Of a stretch of DNA of 64,000 bases, positions 58,401 to 64,000 are shown piece by piece (the stretch's first letter is position 1; every line of letters starts with the position of its first letter). Both the position numbers and the translations under genes were made by a program. The notes beneath the pieces are model-generated. The model searched no databases, had not been told where the DNA came from, and saw only the letters and a program-made list of their open reading frames with translations. Where the stretch lies: the NCBI GenBank assembly GCA_025526995.1, contig JAHLKG010000014.1, positions 186,001 to 250,000 of the forward strand, in the 5' to 3' direction. Source of the stretch: Powellomyces hirtus. Taxonomy: Eukaryota; Chytridiomycota; Chytridiomycetes; Spizellomycetales; Powellomycetaceae.

Positions 58401-60015
58401 TTGCTTGCAGCTGTTGCTTGGCCTGTTTTGCTTGCTTCATTGTCTCTGCCACGGCCTTGGCTGGCACCTCCTCCTTCTTCTCATCGTCATCGTCATCATC
58501 ATCCACATCATGTCCAGCCTTCTTCTTCTCACGGGCCATTTTGGCCTTTTGCACCAAATCAGCCATGATCTTTTGTCTCGGAAGAGTACCAGCTCTGGCG
58601 AGAAACGGATGCTGAAGCAACTGGGCGGCTGATGGGCGCTGGAGGGGATCTTTGATCAGGCAAACTGCGATGAAATCCTGCAGACTTTTCGACCAATTTT
58701 TCGGCTTGCTAAGACCGAGTTCAGAATTCGGGATCAGGGTCAAAGCTCGCATGGGATGAATGTCCGACAGCGGGGGGTTCTTCTCCGCAATTTCGATCGC
58801 AGTGATACCGATAGACCAGATGTCCGCTTTGGCGTCGTAGGAAGCCGACCCGTGTGTTGCGCTTTCCGGATCCGTCATGATAACTTCTGGTGCCATCCAA
58901 TATCTGCATGCCACAGACAACTTCAGTATCGATCCTCGTATCTGCCATCATTTTTGATCTCCACTCACGGTGTGCCGATAAATGTGCGAGCTCGACCTCC
59001 AACACTGCTCAGTTTCGCGGACACTCCGAAGTCGGCTGCGTAACAAGGTCGTTATTGATGCATGTCACTTGACATTTCTCCAGACTATGGAAGATAAACT
59101 CACCAAGCTTGCACTCTCCACTATCGGTTAACAACACATTTCCGGCTTTGATGTCACGATGGATCAGTGCAACTTTGGTATGCAGGTAATCCAAGCCCTA
59201 TTGATTGCAAAGTGCATCGTGAACAAAACGCAAGCCCATCACGTCGGGCAGTCAACGATGCCTACCTTGACCGATTCATAGAGGATGCTAGCGATCTGAT
59301 CCTCAGTCAGAGGTTTGCGAATGGCTATGAACACAGTTAAGTTTCCTTGATGTGTGATCTCCGGAAACTGGCTCCAAAAAAGAAAGCCCACCTCTATATA
59401 CCGAGTCCAAGGCTCCGCCTCCGCAGAATTCCATGCAAATCTATGATTTTCGAAATAGGTCGCGGTTAACGTCACTTGGTTGGACAGTTGACTCTAAGGA
59501 CCTAAGACGCATACCCAGAGATCTAGCCCCTTGAGATAGCAGCCCATGTACCGTGTGATGTTGGGATGGGAGCATTGTTCTAAGATTTCCATTTCGAGAA
59601 GCGTCTCCCGCAGCTCATCCTCTTTGAGGAACACGACCTTTACGGCGGATATTTCCTTCGTCGCAAGGAGCCGGCCCTAGAGTAGGCAAGAATACAGATG
59701 TTATCCGTTAGAGACACCAAATGACAGATACCATCAAATCCCATAAACAAAGTTTCGCATTTGGTACAAAGACATCAACCGCCACCAACAAATGTCTCCA
59801 CAGTGCACATTCCGGCCGTGTGCTTTGACAGATCGTGGACATCGGAAAGACACTGGTGTCCTTCATGGGTGGCCTCTTGCATCGTCTCATCTGCCCACCT
59901 TATAGACGTAGCCATAGTTTCCTTTCCCAATGGTCTCCAACAGCTCGACGTGGCCGCGCGGTGAGGGCGTCCTCAGCAGGATTGGGAAGTTCTTCCCGTA
60001 CTGCTGAACTGACAT
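55476..60015 (-). CDS. Ste20/germinal-centre-type kinase with CNH domain
   Basis: Eight exons (60015-59899, 59676-59515, 59440-59392, 59324-59266, 59197-59104, 59035-58969, 58903-58378, 58313-55476) give 1303 aa. Kinase at residues 25-285: [13 protein letters not shown] Lys in [13 protein letters not shown] (142-149), DFG (162-164), GTPYWMAPE (181-189), [14 protein letters not shown]: all catalytic residues present and Ste20-like. An acidic/basic linker ([14 protein letters not shown]) leads to a CNH (citron homology) domain from about 380 to 850, with a disordered insert. A tail of some 450 residues rich in Pro, Gln, Tyr and His ends in a Gln run. In animal MAP4K and TNIK kinases the CNH is at the extreme C-terminus. 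Probably an upstream activator of a MAPK or Hippo-like cascade. Intron 1 is long (222 bp). Confidence 0.92.
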
Positions 60016-60487
60016 TTCCAAGAAGAGCCTGAGGTTGTCAAAAGCGGAGGATCGTGATTGCCTGACAGATTTGTAGTTGACCTGGTTTGGGGGTTTGTTT
60101 CTGTCAGGGAGACTGAGGAAGATTGCCGAAAGCCACGCCTACCCGCCGAGACTATGCCGTGCGACTTCGCGTAAGCGTGCCTGGTTCGCCGTCGCGTGTT
60201 TTCCTCTTTCTTTCTTTTTTTTTTTTCCTTTGGCTTCGCTCCTTCCCTCACTCAAGAAGCAAAGTACCTGCCTGCAGGCCAGGCACAATCTATTCAGTCA
60301 CAACGACCGTATTGTTGCCCTCATTGTCAATGTACATGCTATCCATAAACTTGGCCCTAAGATCTTCGCGCGACTCGGACGACCTCGGAAAGTGGTAGAC
60401 ACGGCGCCAATAGGAAGAGAAGAAGCATATATCGTGTCTACTACCACTGTCCCCTCTCTGTCACATATTAGAAGGATTCCTCTCCTC
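60016..60487. promoter_or_regulatory. Divergent 5' region, kinase / permease
   Basis: 472 bp between divergent starts, with a T-rich run at about 60208-60232. The permease reading frame is open from 60077 but its N-terminal part there is unlike the family; the permease could start upstream of 60488. No other gene seen. Confidence 0.45.
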
Positions 60488-63270
60488 ATGAATTCCCAGT
60501 CGCACCTCGGCCCAGCGGGGATGAGTACGGACCCGCTTGTGGTCTCGCTACATTTGACATCGTTGGAGAACATATCCGTCCATTGTACTGGCGCGCAAGA
60601 TATACAACTCAGGCGGCCGCCCAGCATTGAAGACTTGGAGGACTTACCGGTGCTGATCAGCAATTGTAAGAACTGTCGAGGTCCGTCCCACAAGGTGGAC
60701 CTTGGCGATGTGTCCACTTTTCCGTTGCAGTCATTGAGGTCCGCTACTGCGACCAATGTCAAATCTGCCGCATACGGCCAGCCCATTCGCACTCAACGAC
60801 TCGGGAATGATTGGGAGTTTGCGGGATGGGGAAAGACTGTTTCTACGGAGCTTTCCCCGGAAGTTGTCGAACACCATGGGAAGATCGAAAAGTACGTCCA
60901 AATAGGAGAGTTCAGAGCTACTTCAATAGGTAAATGCTGCAAGTGATTTTTCAAAAGCTTTCCGTCAACTAAGATCGAGTCTTTCGACAGTTGCAATTGC
61001 TGTCACCGGAGGTGTACTGTATACATGTGGACCTTCCATTGTCGTTGGTACTGTACGGAATATGACATCTACCTCTTCCTTGTTTGGCATATATGAAGTC
61101 TTAACACCACATTCCACCTATATCTGCAGCTGGCCAGTACGCGCCAATATCACTTCTTCTTGTTTGCATTGTGGTGTTCATATATCGCTTCATATTCGCC
61201 GAACTTGGATCAATCCCCTTGAATGGAGGCGTTTATAGTCTGCTGCTTGTCGGATCAACAAAGTTTGTTGCAGCTATGGCAGCTTGCTGCTCCATTTTGG
61301 ACTTGAGTGCCTCCGCTGTTGTTAGCGCGGCGACTGCCAGTAACTACTTTTATGGGCAGTGGGGCATTGGGAATGTGTATGCGCTGACGATTGGGGTGCT
61401 GGCACTCTTCGCGGTCCTTGCCCTGGCGGGAATGAAGGATTCTGCGAATGTAAGCCTAGTGATCTTGTAAGTCCATCCATAACCCGCCTGGGCTGTCTGG
61501 TACGCTCTCTTGTCAGGGTTACTAATTTGCAAGCTGCAGCTGGATCCATCTCGCGACTATGATTGCGCTCATTTTGGCCAGCCTGGTCCATTGGGGCCGT
61601 AACGGATCGGATACCCTGGTCGCGAATTGGAACGCACCTTCTCCTACAGGCAATGTTGCCTACGACATCTTCAACGGATTCTGTCTCGGCATGCTGTAAG
61701 TATCGCATCTAATGGGGCGTCAAGATCGCAACTAACCACTTCTTCCAGAGGGTTTACGGGAATGGAACAATGTCGTATGTGCCTGCATCATTTACTGAAC
61801 CTGTCATGACATGGAGCTCAGACCAGGTGTCTCTTTTCAGCCAACTACATCGAAGAGCAGAAACCGGGAGTGTATCCCAAGGTCATGCGAAACATTGCTT
61901 ATTGTAAGTGGTACACATATGCCGTCGTCTCAGTTTTTCTCGTGTTTTGACCTTTACCAAAGTGGTTCTGTGCTTTACACCGGTCATTACATTCTTGATG
62001 TTGGTCGTAATTCCACGAAATGAGATCGAAGACAATGTCAATTTCGCACTGTCTTATTTGGGAGACGTAACTGGTGGGAGGCCGCTCGAAATGATCGGAT
62101 CTATCAATGCCTGCATTGTGCTATGTGGAGGTGTTCTTTGCGCTTTCGTCGGTATTGGTAAGTCCATACCGCCCTTATCACCACGGTGTCGCCCTCTGAC
62201 AGCGCCTTCTCTTTCAGTCGGATTGATGGGCCATATGGCGAACGACCACCTTCTTCCACAATTTCTGCTGAACAGCAATCGCTTCACTCACTCGTATCAC
62301 TCCATCATCCTGAGCTTTTTCCTCCTTTGCGTGCTGCTCGTAGTGGTGACCAGCGCTGATGTCATGCTCCTGTCGCTCTTGTTCGCATTGTGTTTCCTTT
62401 TTGTCCTCGCAATGTTCGCCATCGCCAACCTTCTACTCAAATACAAGCGTGGGCGCCTCCGCCGCATTGTAACGACATCCTGGATAACGGTCTTGATTGG
62501 GCTGGTTGCTGTTGTTGCTGCGATTGTCGGTAACAGCATCAGCAGCCCATCGATGATTGCCATCTTTGCCGCATTCTTCGGCGTTCTCTTTGCGGCTATG
62601 GTCATCCTCATCAATGAAGTTCCCCTTCTGAGGTTTCTGGTGTTCATCACCGATAATCAGGCAAAAATGGGCAACATCACCAATGCTTTGGTGAGAAGGC
62701 TCAAGGTTGCCCGCTCTCATCCTGTGTAAGTTACACGTCATGTATCTATATATTTATCTCGCGTTTCTCACAAGAACTCTCGCTCGAATCCTCAGTGCCT
62801 TCTTCACAAACCACGATGAAATACATGTGCTCAATAAAGCAGTGCTCTACGTGGCCCAGAATGAACCAACCATGCACCTTCAAATTGTACACTTCTTTGA
62901 AGATGTTGCTCACATCCCGCTGAACCTCGAACCAAATTGCCACATCCTCGACCACGTCTATCCCAAAATCAGTATTGATCTGGTAGGTTGGATTCTAACC
63001 TTCCAAACAGACTAGAAAGCATTGAAATGAACTAACCCATATCTCAGATCCTTGTGAAGGGAACGTTCTCCCCGTCATCTGTCGCTTGCATGGCCAAAGC
63101 GCTTGGAATATCTCGGGTATGAAAAGGCATTCTGAGACTGAATTGCCATTATCAGGCAGCTACTTACACCCTCTCTTCTTCCTGTCTAGAATCAATGCTA
63201 TATCACGTGTCCCGGCGAGAACTCAAACCAAATTGGCGACTTCGGGGGTGCTAGGATCATTATGCTCTGA
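60488..63270 (+). CDS. APC-superfamily amino acid/cation permease
   Basis: Eleven exons (60488-60929, 60991-61047, 61130-61466, 61540-61695, 61749-61771, 61841-61903, 61963-62157, 62218-62725, 62796-62982, 63048-63116, 63190-63270) give 705 aa from the ATG at 60488. The fifth exon is 23 nt and restores FTGMEQSNYIEEQKPG. After a 100-residue polar N-terminus comes RLGNDWEFAGWGKTVSTEL and KYVQIGEFRATSI, typical of the eukaryotic SLC7/SLC12-like group, then about twelve hydrophobic segments (for example APISLLLVCIVVFIYRFIFA, SIILSFFLLCVLLVVVTSAD). A cytosolic C-terminal domain of about 150 residues (TNHDEIHVLNKAVLYVAQNE, GTFSPSSVACMAKALGISR) follows. Substrate is unknown. The start is the least certain part, as the frame is open further upstream. 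Confidence 0.82.
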
Positions 63271-63554
63271 AGGCAGTCTGGTAGCCAAGCTCTTCAGAAC
63301 TGAGCTGGTCTTAAATTAAGTACGGGATTTTTACTTATACATATATCGCGATGCATTGACGGAGCGCAGGGGGATATTCATTTTTCATACGCTCTTTTAC
63401 AAATGCGGATGCCATTCCTCGCGATTCGCATCTGGAAAGAACGTGCGCTACACTCGTGCTGCCTTCGAACGCTGGAGGGAAGACGTTGAAAGATCGACGA
63501 TCCGAAGCCAATGATCATCACTATCATTTACCACGGACGGAATGATGATAGTGT

Positions 63555-64000
63555 CTAAGCAGACTGAAGCGGTGGCTCTTGGACGCGGGGCTTATTCGGG
63601 TTATTGTCGAGCAACCAATTCCCCAACCAGGCCTGAAAGTTCAGAATGCGGGGTTGATTGAGTTACATGGGGATAAAATGCTGCCAGATATCTGTACATA
63701 TGTTCAGCCTACCGTCGGGTTTGCGGGTTTCTCCTTGCATAGCTGCGTCAAACCTTGCAAGAGGGTCGGGTATACGGTCGTCTCGAGAATGATTTTGGCT
63801 TCATCAGACGACGGAGGCGGTTGGACTGGGGCTAGGGGTGACAAAATCCACATAAGTGTCGGAAACGATGCGGTATTGGAGCTTATTATTGAGACATACT
63901 GTCTGGGAAAAACAGTCGCAAGTCCCGCTCAACAGCGCTTGGAGACTCGCTCATGTGGAATCCGTTGCGGAGCTCGTCTTCACCATATATCGCGCGGAAA
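63555..64000 (-). CDS. NME5: NME5-type NDK/Dpy-30 flagellar protein, 5' partial
   Basis: The C-terminal part of a gene that enters from beyond the window end. Exons >64000-63900, 63831-63713 and 63632-63555 are visible, with introns of 68 and 80 bp. The first part is the end of a nucleoside diphosphate kinase domain: FRAIYGEDELRNGFHMSES (with the catalytic-type His) and ERDLRLFFPD. It is followed directly by a Dpy-30 motif, VYPTLLQGLTQLCKEKPANP and AWLGNWLLDNNPNKPR, nearly the same as human NME5. NME5 and the Chlamydomonas radial spoke protein RSP23 share this build and belong to the flagellar axoneme. It converges with the permease gene. Confidence 0.9.

Noticed and set aside
60298..60792. 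164-codon minus-strand frame opposite the permease N-terminus
   Set aside because: No motif, and it overlaps the start of the permease exon that leads into the conserved GNDWEFAGWGK segment; kept as a reminder that the permease start is uncertain.

Overview
The window is a eukaryotic nuclear contig, almost certainly from a zoosporic (flagellated) fungus, most plausibly a chytrid. Fungal signs: homoisocitrate dehydrogenase of the alpha-aminoadipate lysine pathway, a two-domain FEX-type fluoride exporter, a Mep1/Mep3-type ammonium transporter and Erg8. Flagellar signs: tubulin polyglutamylase subunit TPGS2 and an NME5-type protein that joins a nucleoside diphosphate kinase end to a Dpy-30 motif. 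Genes are split by short GT-AG introns, mostly 55-110 bp, so the gene models here were rebuilt exon by exon by matching splice sites, reading phase and family sequence. Coordinates come from hand splicing and have not been tested against transcripts.

Layout. 1-21.7 kb: the 3' end of LYS12, an MIT-domain protein, an ammonium transporter, a helical/SH3 protein, an HN1/Jupiter-like protein, TPGS2, a large alpha/beta hydrolase, MRPL22, a membrane LEA2-like protein and FEX. By eye this part is GC-rich, with long low-complexity coding stretches, homopolymers and microsatellites, and long gaps between genes. 22.8-39 kb: CWC25, ORM1, ADAL, a sulfotransferase-like protein, a Zip3/HEI10/RNF212-like RING protein, AMS1/MAN2C1 mannosidase, an MTFR/PRR11-like protein and a D-2-hydroxyacid dehydrogenase. 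39-64 kb is very compact: LSM1, CTR9 (19 exons), ERG8, a tandem ATP-grasp protein, a PX-BAR sorting nexin, a 2OG oxygenase, a 99-aa protein, SGF73/ATXN7, a 92-aa predicted protein, RIB4, a Ste20-type kinase with a CNH domain, an APC permease and the 3' end of NME5.

The genes do not form a pathway cluster. They are housekeeping genes (lysine, mevalonate, riboflavin, mRNA decay, Paf1 complex, SAGA, splicing, sphingolipid control) mixed with flagellar and meiotic ones. In the compact half, neighbours are mostly convergent (about 50-300 bp apart) or divergent (about 170-270 bp), so several shared promoters are likely. No CRISPR array, prophage, insertion sequence, rRNA or tRNA was recognised.

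Most worth following up: a D-Ala-D-Ala-ligase-like protein made of two tandem ATP-grasp units, the second having lost its catalytic residues; the RING meiotic-ligase candidate; the kinase with a CNH domain in mid-protein; and the flagellar genes.
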